Assembly (NCBI GenBank): GCA_017558205.1
Contig: JAFYWD010000095.1
Location: 1 to 36,307, forward strand
Length of the DNA stretch: 36,307 nucleotides
Reading direction: 5' to 3'
Origin: Lachnospiraceae bacterium
GTDB taxonomy: Bacteria > Bacillota > Clostridia > Lachnospirales > Lachnospiraceae
The position numbers and the translations under genes were made by a program. The notes under the pieces were generated by a model that ran no database searches, was not told the DNA's origin, and saw only the letters and a list, made by a program, of their open reading frames with translations. Shown here piece by piece: positions 23,302 to 30,503 of the stretch (the stretch's first letter is position 1; each line of letters begins with the position of its first letter).

Positions 23302-24005
23302 TAGAAAAGGTAAGGAAAATCATAGAAGAAACCAATAATCTTGTATTTTTCGGAGGAGCAGGAGTTTCTACGGAAAGCGGAATTCCTGATTTCAGAAGTG
23401 TAGACGGACTTTATAACCAGAAATATGACTATCCTCCGGAAACCATATTAAGCCATACCTTTTACAGAAGAAAAACAGAGGAGTTTTATCGTTTTTATAA
23501 GGATAAAATGATTTTTCAGGGAGCAAAGCCTAATGCGGCCCATGAAAAGCTGGCTTTATGGGAAAAGGAAGGAAAATGTAAGGCTGTTATTACACAGAAT
23601 ATTGATGGGCTTCACCAGCTGGCAGGAAGTAAAAATGTTCTGGAGCTTCACGGCAGCGTGCTGAGAAACTACTGTGAGGAGTGTGGTAAGTTTTATACGG
23701 AAGATTTTATTTTAAAATCAGAAGGAGTTCCCCGCTGTGAATGTGGAGGAGGTATTAAGCCGGATGTGGTATTATATGAGGAGGGCCTGGATCATAATAT
23801 TTTACAAAAATCCATAGCAGCTATTGCAAATGCGGATGTTTTGATTGTAGGGGGAACCTCTCTGGCAGTTTATCCGGCAGCAGGATTATTGGATTATTAT
23901 CAGGGGAATAAGCTGATTTTAATTAATAAGACTCCTACCTCTAAGGATCATATAGCGGATTATATTATCAGTGACAGTATAGGAAAAGTTTTTTCTGTGC
24001 TGTAA
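23298..24005 (+). CDS. NAD-dependent protein deacylase, sirtuin family
   Basis: A 235-residue Sir2/CobB-type enzyme. The NAD site is FFGGAGVSTESGIPDFRS. TQNIDGLH and the catalytic His in LHGS follow. The zinc ligands are C-X2-C (YCEECGK) and C-X-C (RCECGGG). GGTSLAVYPAAGL and LINKTPT close the Rossmann fold. AAGGAGG lies upstream of the ATG at 23298. It is the last gene of the alkD-like / PRD / sirtuin unit and a strong terminator follows. Confidence 0.93.
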   Translation: MIEKVRKIIEETNNLVFFGGAGVSTESGIPDFRSVDGLYNQKYDYPPETILSHTFYRRKTEEFYRFYKDKMIFQGAKPNAAHEKLALWEKEGKCKAVITQNIDGLHQLAGSKNVLELHGSVLRNYCEECGKFYTEDFILKSEGVPRCECGGGIKPDVVLYEEGLDHNILQKSIAAIANADVLIVGGTSLAVYPAAGLLDYYQGNKLILINKTPTSKDHIADYIISDSIGKVFSVL

Positions 24006-24024
24006 ATAGAAAATCACAAATAAA

Positions 24025-24083
24025 GGCTGAAAGCAGATACCATTTTTATGAAAGGAATGGATCTGCCTTCAGTCTTTTTCTTT
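24025..24083 (+). terminator. Terminator after the sirtuin gene
   Basis: GGCTGAAAGCAGAT (24025-24038) pairs with ATCTGCCTTCAGTC (24061-24074) with one mismatch and one wobble; a TTTTTCTTT tail follows. Confidence 0.8.
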
Positions 24084-24153
24084 ATGGTAAGAGAATAAAA
24101 AAATAAGAGAGAATATAAAAAATGTATTAAGAAAATTATCTGATAATTTATAA

Positions 24154-24202
24154 AATAGTAATAATTACTATTATTGACAAATATAATATTCTGTGTAATA
24201 AT
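24154..24202 (+). promoter_or_regulatory. dps promoter with PerR/Fur-like palindrome
   Basis: AATAGTAATAATTACTATT (24154-24172) is a perfect 19-bp palindrome one base before TTGACA (24174-24179). The -10 is TAATAA(T) from 24196 after 16-17 bases. The palindrome resembles the PerR box (TTATAAT-N-ATTATAA type) and is shared with ahpC. Confidence 0.7.
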
Positions 24203-24283
24203 AAGCACATAGAAAACAAGAGAGATAAAATCTCTTATCTATAGATAATATTAAATACAATTTAGAGAAAAGGAGATAATTAT

Positions 24284-24724
24284 ATGAAAAAACAAATTAG
24301 TATTGAATTAAACAAATATTTAGCAAATGTAGGAGTATCCTATATCAAATTACATAATTTACATTGGAATGTAGCCGGAAAGGATTTCAAAGCCGTACAT
24401 GAATATTTAGAATCCTTGTACAATGCCTTTGCAGATGTTCTTGATGAGGTGGCTGAGCTGTTAAAAATCAATGGTTATTATCCGGCAGCATCCTTAAAGG
24501 AATATTTGGAGCTGGCAGAGATTAAGGAATTATCCTCAGAAGAAAGAAACAGCAGAGATGTGATAGCTATTGTATTAGAGGATATGAAGCTTTTAAAGGC
24601 TTTGGCTGAAAAAATCAGAAAAGAAGCAAATGAAGAAGATGATTATGCAGTAGTAAGTGCAATGGAGGATGATTTAAAGCAGTATAGTAAAAATATCTGG
24701 TTCTTAGAATCCATGTTAAAATAA
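24284..24724 (+). CDS. dps: Dps-family ferritin-like DNA-protection protein
   Basis: A 146-residue protein that oxidises and stores iron using peroxide and can bind DNA as a dodecamer. Ferroxidase-site residues appear with family spacing: H27, H39, E43, D54, E58 (LHNLHWNVAGKDF, HEYLESLYNAF, DEVAE). AAAGGAG lies upstream of the ATG. It is monocistronic between a peroxide-type operator and a terminator. Oxidative-stress neighbours (ahpC, AhpF-like) lie downstream. Confidence 0.9.
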   Translation: MKKQISIELNKYLANVGVSYIKLHNLHWNVAGKDFKAVHEYLESLYNAFADVLDEVAELLKINGYYPAASLKEYLELAEIKELSSEERNSRDVIAIVLEDMKLLKALAEKIRKEANEEDDYAVVSAMEDDLKQYSKNIWFLESMLK

Positions 24725-24772
24725 AAAATAGAATATAGTATTATAGTAGTTGTTGGTATACTGACTATAGGA

Positions 24773-24811
24773 AAAAGCCATTCTCAGGAGGGAGTGGCTT
24801 TTGGCGTTTTT
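24773..24811 (+). terminator. Terminator after dps
   Basis: AAAAGCCA (24773-24780) pairs with TGGCTTTT (24795-24802), with further wobble pairing inward; GGCGTTTTT follows. Confidence 0.65.
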
Positions 24812-24886
24812 AGAAACTATGACCGAAAATCCTTTTTTGAATTGTATCTATTTTTCAAAGAAAATGTAATGAAAATATTTTTGAAT

Positions 24887-24917
24887 TTGACATCATTTTA
24901 TTAAAGTATGTTAGAAT
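24887..24917 (+). promoter_or_regulatory. Extended -10 promoter for the DUF951 gene
   Basis: TTGACA (24887-24892), a long 19-base spacer, and TAGAAT (24912-24917) preceded by TGT, an extended -10. Confidence 0.55.
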
Positions 24918-25007
24918 GGAAGTAAATATCAGAATATGTATCAGAATATCGGATGGTTAAGAATAAGAAAAGAAAAAAATGACATAATGATAAGAAGGAG
25001 ATTTTTC

Positions 25008-25217
25008 ATGGATATTCAGGTAGGTGATATTATTACCTTGAAAAAACAGCATCCCTGCGGAAGCAAAGACTGGAAGGTACTACGGATCGGAGCAGACTTT
25101 CGTTTAAAGTGTATGGGTTGTGAACACCAGATCATGATTTCCCGTCCTCAGACAGAAAAAAATATAAGGAATTTAAAAAGAGGAGAAGAAACAATAGGAA
25201 AAAGCCCTAAAAACTAA
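25008..25217 (+). CDS. DUF951 family protein
   Basis: A 69-residue protein of the DUF951 family: VGDIITLKKQHPCGSKDWKVLRIGADFRLKCMGCEHQIMISR is the conserved core, with a Cys in HPCGS and a C-X2-C pair that may bind metal. The family is widespread in Firmicutes, often near rpsF-ssb, and its function is not known. The ATG at 25008 follows AAGGAG by 7 bases; the longer in-frame ORF upstream has no ribosome site. Confidence 0.85.
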   Translation: MDIQVGDIITLKKQHPCGSKDWKVLRIGADFRLKCMGCEHQIMISRPQTEKNIRNLKRGEETIGKSPKN

Positions 25218-25238
25218 GGAAAATTAACTAAAAATAAA

Positions 25239-25293
25239 AATAGTAATAATTATTATTTTTATTATTGACAAGTACTCCACGATGAGATATAAT
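25239..25293 (+). promoter_or_regulatory. ahpC promoter with PerR/Fur-like palindrome
   Basis: AATAGTAATAATTATTATT (25239-25257) differs at one of 19 positions from the dps operator. TTGACA (25265-25270), a 17-base spacer and TATAAT (25288-25293) form a near-consensus promoter. Confidence 0.75.
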
Positions 25294-25359
25294 GAACTCA
25301 AGTTAGAGATAACTAATAAACAAACAACAAAATTTATTATATTATAGGAGGACAAAAAT

Positions 25360-25923
25360 ATGTCATTAATTAACAAGGAAATCGCAGATTTTAAAGTACA
25401 GGCTTTCGTTGGAGGCGAATTTAAAACAGTAACTAAGGCAGACGTTTTAGGAAAGTGGAGTGTATTCTTCTTCTATCCTGCAGACTTTACATTCGTTTGC
25501 CCTACAGAATTAGAAGACTTAGCTAACAAATACGAAGATTTCAAAGCAGCTAACTGTGAAATCTACAGCGTATCTTGTGATACACACTTCGTACACAAGG
25601 CATGGCATGATGCTTCTAAAACAATTAAGAAAATTAACTATCCTATGTTAGCAGATCCTACAGGAGCTTTGGCAAGAGATTTCGATGTAATGATCGAAGA
25701 AGACGGTTTAGCTGAAAGAGGAAGCTTTATCGTTAACCCTGAAGGAAAGATCGTTGCTTACGAAGTAATTGCAGGCAACGTAGGTAGAAATGCAGACGAA
25801 TTATTCCGTCGTGTACAGGCTTCCCAGTTCGTAGCAGAACATGGTGATGAAGTATGTCCTGCAAAATGGCAGCCCGGTGCAGACACATTAAAACCCAGCT
25901 TAGACCTAGTAGGTTTAATCTAA
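25360..25923 (+). CDS. ahpC: Alkyl hydroperoxide reductase subunit C (2-Cys peroxiredoxin)
   Basis: A 187-residue typical 2-Cys peroxiredoxin that reduces H2O2 and organic peroxides. The peroxidatic Cys is C47 (FTFVCPTEL) and the resolving Cys is C166 (GDEVCPAKW), as in AhpC. It has a strong ribosome site (AGGAGG) and more C-ending codons than its neighbours, a sign of high expression. Its electron donor is probably the AhpF-like flavoprotein next door, separated by a hairpin. Confidence 0.97.
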   Translation: MSLINKEIADFKVQAFVGGEFKTVTKADVLGKWSVFFFYPADFTFVCPTELEDLANKYEDFKAANCEIYSVSCDTHFVHKAWHDASKTIKKINYPMLADPTGALARDFDVMIEEDGLAERGSFIVNPEGKIVAYEVIAGNVGRNADELFRRVQASQFVAEHGDEVCPAKWQPGADTLKPSLDLVGLI

Positions 25924-25976
25924 TTTCACAGGATATCAATTTAGGTCAAGATACCTGATTGATTTGCATTATCATC

Positions 25977-26007
25977 ATCCCCGCTTTCCTAAGTAAAGCG
26001 GGGATTT
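25977..26007 (+). terminator. Partial terminator/attenuator between ahpC and the AhpF-like gene
   Basis: ATCCCCGCTTT (25977-25987) and AAAGCGGGGAT (25995-26005) form a perfect 11-bp stem with a 7-base loop but only a short T-tail. No promoter was seen for the downstream gene, so read-through is likely. Confidence 0.6.
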
Positions 26008-26035
26008 GTAAATTAACTATAGGAGATATAACAAT

Positions 26036-27685
26036 ATGAGTGATTTAATAAATATAGATAAAAATTTTTATGATTTAATTATTGTTGGTGCAGGACCGGC
26101 AGGGTTATCTGCAGCAATTTATATGGCAAGAGCAAAGTATAAAGTATTAGTGCTGGAAAAAGATAAAATCGGAGGTCAGATTACAATTACGGAAGAAGTT
26201 GTGAATTACCCCGGGGTAGAAAGAACCAGCGGAAAGAAACTTACAGAAACCATGAGAGTTCAGGCAGATTATTTCGGAGCAGAATTTAAGCTTGCTACGG
26301 TAGGAGAAATGGAGCTTGAAGGAAAAATTAAAAGAATCCATACAGATAAAGGCGTATTTTCCTCTCTTGGAGTAGTGCTGGCAACCGGTGCAAATCCAAG
26401 AAAATTAGGTTTTACAGGAGAAAAAGAATTCCAGGGACGTGGAGTTGCTTACTGTGCAACCTGTGACGGAGAATTCTTTACAGATATGAATATTTTTGTG
26501 GTAGGAGGAGGCTTCGCAGCAGTAGAGGAAGGTCTTTTCTTAACAAAGTATGCTAAAAAGGTAACCTTTATTGTACGTGAAGAAGATTTTACCTGTGCAA
26601 AAACAGTGGCTGATAAGGTAAAAGATCATCCTCAGATTGATATTCATTTCCAAACCCAGGTAGTGGAAGTGGGAGGAGAATCTCTTCCAAGCTATGCGAT
26701 CTTTAGAAATGATAAAACAGGGGAAGAATGGAGATATGAGCCGGGAGAGAACTTCGGAGTATTCGTTTTCGCCGGTTACGTACCAAATACTTCCTGGTAT
26801 CCCAAATCTGTTGAAGTAAATGAAATGGGATATTTAGTAACAGATATGAATAAGAAGACAAATATCGATGGTGTTTACGGAGCCGGAGACGTATGTGTAA
26901 AGAATCTGCGTCAGGTAGTTACAGCAGTATCTGATGGTGCTATTGCTGCTACCTCTTTAGAAAAGCATGTATCGGCTTTACATGAAGAATTACAAATTCC
27001 TGAGTTAAGGGGAGAAGAGGAAGGAGTAAAGGAAAGACCGGAGCCGGTAGAAGAAGACAAAAAAGAAGAGGATGGCAGTTTTATCAGTGGCGAAATCCGC
27101 AGTCAGTTAAAAGGACTGTTCAAAAAGTTTGCTAACCCGGTAAAAATTAAAGCAGTATTGGATAATAGTAAGCTGGCAAAAGAAATGGAAGGCTTCTTAG
27201 AAGAATTAATGGAGTTAGAAGGACCTTTAAGCTGGGAAAAGCAGTCAGCATCAGGAGAAGAACAGGCTCCTTATATGGAATTATTTAACCATAAGGGAGA
27301 AGAAACAGGAGTAAGATTCTATGCAGTACCGGGTGGACATGAATTTAATTCCTTTATTGTAGCATTATACAATGTGGCAGGTCCCGGTCAGGAGGTAGAC
27401 CCGTCCTTAGCAGAAAGCATTCAGGCAGTAGAGAAAAAGACAAATTTAAAAATTTTAATTTCTCTTTCCTGTACCATGTGTCCGGAAACAGTAATGAGTG
27501 CCCAGAGAAGTGCTGTTTTATCAGAGAATATAGAGGCCCATATGTTTGATTTGGCACATTTCCCGGAATTAAAGGAAAAGTACAATGTAATGAGTGTTCC
27601 CTGTCTTGTTGTAAATGACAGTAAGGTATATTTTGGTAAGAAAAACCTGGAAGAAATGACAAAAATTATTGCTGAAAACCAGTAA
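26036..27685 (+). CDS. AhpF-like flavoprotein with permuted domain order
   Basis: A 549-residue protein. Residues 10-315 are a thioredoxin-reductase module: FAD motif VGAGPAGLSAA, redox pair C140-ATC-C143 in AYCATCDGEFF, NADPH motif VVGGGFAAVE and GAGDVCVKN. An acidic linker (about 320-350) leads to a C-terminal tandem thioredoxin-fold region with C479-TM-C482 (SLSCTMCPE) and VPCLVV. E. coli AhpF carries the equivalent tandem fold at its N-terminus, so the order here is swapped. It should pass electrons from NAD(P)H to AhpC. AGGAGAT precedes the ATG. Confidence 0.88.
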   Translation: MSDLINIDKNFYDLIIVGAGPAGLSAAIYMARAKYKVLVLEKDKIGGQITITEEVVNYPGVERTSGKKLTETMRVQADYFGAEFKLATVGEMELEGKIKRIHTDKGVFSSLGVVLATGANPRKLGFTGEKEFQGRGVAYCATCDGEFFTDMNIFVVGGGFAAVEEGLFLTKYAKKVTFIVREEDFTCAKTVADKVKDHPQIDIHFQTQVVEVGGESLPSYAIFRNDKTGEEWRYEPGENFGVFVFAGYVPNTSWYPKSVEVNEMGYLVTDMNKKTNIDGVYGAGDVCVKNLRQVVTAVSDGAIAATSLEKHVSALHEELQIPELRGEEEGVKERPEPVEEDKKEEDGSFISGEIRSQLKGLFKKFANPVKIKAVLDNSKLAKEMEGFLEELMELEGPLSWEKQSASGEEQAPYMELFNHKGEETGVRFYAVPGGHEFNSFIVALYNVAGPGQEVDPSLAESIQAVEKKTNLKILISLSCTMCPETVMSAQRSAVLSENIEAHMFDLAHFPELKEKYNVMSVPCLVVNDSKVYFGKKNLEEMTKIIAENQ

Positions 27686-27706
27686 TTATTCCATAGAAAC
27701 TTTCAT

Positions 27707-27738
27707 AAAAAGGAGGCGGAATTGTCTGCTTCCTTTTT
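27707..27738 (+). terminator. Terminator of the ahp operon
   Basis: AAAAAGGAGGC (27707-27717) pairs with GCTTCCTTTTT (27728-27738) with one G-U pair; the right arm supplies the T-run. Confidence 0.75.
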
Positions 27739-28157
27739 GTGTGTACTGAATATGAAAATAGGTAAAAGTTCAGCCTCCTGTTAGTAATTTGTGGAGCTTA
27801 TTTACATAAAATATTGAAAAACATCCAAATTTTTAATAAAAATAATAGGATTTGAAATTAAAAACTTAAATTTGGATGTTATAAGAAAAATCTTAAAAAA
27901 AGCTCCAGAAAAATCGATTAAATTTGGAGCTTTACTAAGAATAAGATATGATTTACTCCAATTTCTCACAGGAATTATAAATTGTACCGGAATATTTTAC
28001 AATCTTGAAAAGATAATTGGATGTATTTCTTTGAATTATAAAATTAACATCCAAAAACTTAGGACTTGTAGAAAGCATTTTAACCCCGGGGGATGCCAGT
28101 AACAGGAAGCCGGAGGCTGAACTGTTACAAAAATAGAATGAAAATAAAGAAAAACTC
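27739..28157. other. Structured, gene-free AT-rich segment
   Basis: About 420 bases with no credible gene. Reading frames here have odd composition and cross the hairpins. The content is a MITE-like block of nested inverted repeats (27767-28123) and CCCCGGGG near 28084. Confidence 0.55.
27767..28123. repeat. MITE-like segment with terminal and internal inverted repeats
   Basis: Terminal arms AGTTCAGCCTCC (27767-27778) and GGAGGCTGAACT (28112-28123) are perfect. Inside are AACATCCAAATTT/AAATTTGGATGTT (27820-27832, 27868-27880), AAAGCTCCA/TGGAGCTTT (27898-27906, 27925-27933), and TTGGATGT/ACATCCAA (28017-28024, 28047-28054). It has no transposase and could instead be a structured RNA. Confidence 0.5.
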
Positions 28158-28186
28158 TTGAAAATCCTGAAGAAATATGGTAATAT
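28158..28186 (+). promoter_or_regulatory. Promoter of rpsF-ssb-rpsR
   Basis: TTGAAA (28158-28163), a 17-base spacer and TAATAT (28181-28186). The start of transcription is near 28193, giving a leader of about 65 bases. Confidence 0.65.
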
Positions 28187-28258
28187 ACCATCCTGTGATA
28201 TATTAATTCCTTGCTCCATTGTAAGAATGGGGCCAGAGACCAAAAGGAGGTAACAAGC

Positions 28259-28546
28259 ATGAACAAATATGAATTAGCATTAGTTGTAAGTGCGAAAATC
28301 GAAGATGAAGAAAGAGCTGCAACAGTAGAAAAAGCGAAAGCTTACATCGAAAGATTCGGTGGACAGATTACAAATGTTGACGACTGGGGCAAAAGAAAAA
28401 CAGCTTACGAAATTCAGAAAATGAAAGAAGCTTTCTACTACTTCATCCAGTTCGAAGCTGAAGGAACTGCACCTGCAGAGCTTGAAGCTCGTGTTCGCAT
28501 TATGGACAACGTTCTTAGATATTTAGTTGTTAGACAGGACGCGTAG
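28259..28546 (+). CDS. rpsF: 30S ribosomal protein S6
   Basis: A 95-residue S6: NKYELALVV, VDDWGKRKTAYEI and YYFIQFEAEG are conserved. It binds the 30S platform with S18. AAGGAGGT lies 8 bases before the ATG at 28259, so the longer in-frame upstream ORF is not used. The order rpsF-ssb-rpsR is the standard Firmicute operon. Confidence 0.97.
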   Translation: MNKYELALVVSAKIEDEERAATVEKAKAYIERFGGQITNVDDWGKRKTAYEIQKMKEAFYYFIQFEAEGTAPAELEARVRIMDNVLRYLVVRQDA

Positions 28547-28587
28547 TATAAGGTGTACCTTCCGGTATGCCGGAAAGGGAGAATAAC

Positions 28588-29040
28588 ATGAACAAAGTAA
28601 TTCTTATGGGACGCTTAACCAGAGATCCTGAGGTAAGATATTCTCAGAATGGAGAAGCGCCAATGGCCATTGCCAGATTTTCATTGGCAGTAGACAGACG
28701 AGGCAGCCGTAACAGTGCAGATGGACAGACAGCAGACTTTATAAATATTGTAGCCTTCGGAAAAAACGGTGAATTTGCAGAAAAATACCTTCGTAAGGGT
28801 ACCAAGATTGCAATGACAGGTCGTATTCAGACAGGAAGCTATACCAATAAGGATGGTGCAAAGGTTTATACCACTGATATTGTAGCTGAGGAATTTGAAT
28901 TTGCGGAAAGCAAAAACGCAGGTTCTAACAACGGGGACTTCGCAGGATTTGGCGGACAGAGTCGTCCGGAGCCTGTAGCCGCTGGTGATGGATTTTTAAA
29001 TATTCCTGATGGAATAGATGAGGAATTACCATTTAACTAA
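28588..29040 (+). CDS. ssb: Single-stranded DNA-binding protein
   Basis: A 150-residue SSB. The N-terminal OB-fold begins MNKVILMGRLTRDPEVRY and includes FINIVAFGKNGEFAEKYLRKGTKI. A Gly/Asn-rich linker leads to the acidic tip DEELPFN, which recruits partner proteins. The start at 28588 has AAAGGGAGA just upstream. It lies between the genes for S6 and S18, as in most Firmicutes. Confidence 0.97.
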   Translation: MNKVILMGRLTRDPEVRYSQNGEAPMAIARFSLAVDRRGSRNSADGQTADFINIVAFGKNGEFAEKYLRKGTKIAMTGRIQTGSYTNKDGAKVYTTDIVAEEFEFAESKNAGSNNGDFAGFGGQSRPEPVAAGDGFLNIPDGIDEELPFN

Positions 29041-29071
29041 CCAGTAATTTTTAAAAAGGAGGCAACTTACC

Positions 29072-29335
29072 ATGGCTTTTAATAAAACTGACAAAGCTGA
29101 TTCTCCAATGAAGAGAAGAGGCGGAATTCGCAGAAGAAAAAAAGTTTGCGTTTTCTGTGGAAAAGATAACGTTATTGATTACAAAGATACAAATAAATTA
29201 AAAAGATACGTTTCTGAGAGAGGAAAGATCCTTCCCAGAAGAATCACAGGAAACTGTGCAAAACATCAGAGAGCTCTTACTGTAGCAATCAAAAGAGCAA
29301 GACACGTAAGCTTAATGCCTTACGTTCAGGATTAA
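29072..29335 (+). CDS. rpsR: 30S ribosomal protein S18 (Cys-containing form)
   Basis: An 87-residue S18: [38 protein letters not shown], and [20 protein letters not shown]. It contains C-X2-C plus C-X2-H (NCAKH), so it appears to be the zinc-binding C+ form. AAAAAGGAGG precedes the ATG. It is the last gene of its operon, followed by a terminator shared with nrdB. Confidence 0.97.
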   Translation: MAFNKTDKADSPMKRRGGIRRRKKVCVFCGKDNVIDYKDTNKLKRYVSERGKILPRRITGNCAKHQRALTVAIKRARHVSLMPYVQD

Positions 29336-29346
29336 TATAAAAGATG

Positions 29347-29382
29347 AACCCAATGGAGTTACTAGATTCCATTGGGTTTTTT
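29347..29382. terminator. Terminator between rpsR and nrdB
   Basis: AACCCAATGGA (29347-29357) and TCCATTGGGTT (29368-29378) form an 11-bp perfect stem, with a T-run on the plus strand (29377-29382). It can also help stop minus-strand transcripts. Confidence 0.85.
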
Positions 29383-29403
29383 AGTATCGTGAAAAGCTTT
29401 ATT

Positions 29404-30447
29404 TTAAAGATCATCCACAAGAGCACTGCTTTTGGCATAGGCAGTACTTCGTGCTTCGAAAAAGTCTGTTTTAATCTGATTAGCATTGGAGTACTGGGAA
29501 ACCCAGCGCATGCTTTCCGGTTCCCGTTCATGGCCCTCGTATATGGGCTCTAAGCCAATACTCCTGCAGCGCAGATTACCAAGATATTGTACATAATCAG
29601 TTATCATATCCTTATTGAGACCGGGAACATTATCTCCTATGGCGTAATGGCCCCATTTAATCTCCTGTTCACAGCCTTCTTTGATCATATCTCTGTAAAT
29701 CTGCAGCTTGTCTTCAGTAAATAAATCAGGATTTTCTTTTTTTAATTCCAGTAAAATATTGTTAAAAAGCCATAAGTGGGTATTTTCATCACGGTTAATA
29801 TAACGGATTTCCTGAACGGATCCGGGCATTTTATTATTTCTTCCCAGATTATAGAAAAACATAAAGCCACTGTAGAAGTAAATGCCTTCCAGAATATAGT
29901 TGGCAATAATAGTTTTCACCAGAGTATCAGTGCTTTTATCCTTCTGAAATTCATTATAAAGATTACCGATAAATTCATTTCTGGCAAGAAGATGCTGATC
30001 CTCCTTCCATTGGTAAAGGACCTCATTACGTTCCTGAGGCTCACAAATTGTGTCCAGCATATAGCTGTAGCTTTGACTGTGTACGGCCTCCTGAAAGGCC
30101 TGGATAGAAAGACAGAGGTTTACTTCGTTGGCAGTAATATAATCACTGATATTGGGAAGGTTGGCAGTCTGGATACTGTCCAGGAAGATCAGGAAGGACA
30201 GGATCTTATCATAGGCTCTTCTTTCGGAAGGCAGAAGATTTTTATAATCCTTTACATCAGTTCCCAGATTGATTTCTTCCGGAATCCAGAAGTTATTCAT
30301 GGCCTGACGGTACCATTCGCTTACCCAGGTATATTTCATATTATTAAAATCATTCAGATTGGTAGTATTTCCGCCCACCATTCTGCGGACAAGAACCTCT
30401 GTATCACCATTAGGATTAAAGAGAGGCTTTTTTGTTAATTGACTCAT
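29404..30447 (-). CDS. nrdB: Class I ribonucleotide reductase, small (radical) subunit
   Basis: A 347-residue R2 protein. Metal-site motifs are LIFLDSIQ (Asp ligand), QEAVHSQSY (Glu, His and the radical Tyr), ILEGIYFYSG and NRDENTHLWLF (Glu and His). It forms the dimetal cofactor that starts deoxyribonucleotide synthesis with NrdA. It lies 56 bases downstream of nrdA on the minus strand. GGAGCTCT precedes the ATG. The presence of the Tyr argues against a class Ic type. Confidence 0.95.
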   Translation of the reverse strand: MSQLTKKPLFNPNGDTEVLVRRMVGGNTTNLNDFNNMKYTWVSEWYRQAMNNFWIPEEINLGTDVKDYKNLLPSERRAYDKILSFLIFLDSIQTANLPNISDYITANEVNLCLSIQAFQEAVHSQSYSYMLDTICEPQERNEVLYQWKEDQHLLARNEFIGNLYNEFQKDKSTDTLVKTIIANYILEGIYFYSGFMFFYNLGRNNKMPGSVQEIRYINRDENTHLWLFNNILLELKKENPDLFTEDKLQIYRDMIKEGCEQEIKWGHYAIGDNVPGLNKDMITDYVQYLGNLRCRSIGLEPIYEGHEREPESMRWVSQYSNANQIKTDFFEARSTAYAKSSALVDDL

Positions 30448-30503
30448 AGAGCTCCTTTCAGAGAAAATTTATTTGAAAGCTATATATTTTTGAAGCAGAA
30501 GGC

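Noticed and set aside
27872-28243. Short ORFs of 76 and 96 residues before rpsF
   Set aside because: They run through nested inverted repeats, lack ribosome sites and have low-complexity composition.
28193-28258. S6:S18-binding autoregulatory leader of rpsF
   Set aside because: A weak CCAT/ATGG pairing exists, but the characteristic CCG-containing stem was not found between promoter and start codon.
29776-30438. Plus-strand 220-residue ORF inside nrdB
   Set aside because: It is entirely antisense to nrdB, has no family features, and its length reflects codon bias of the true gene.
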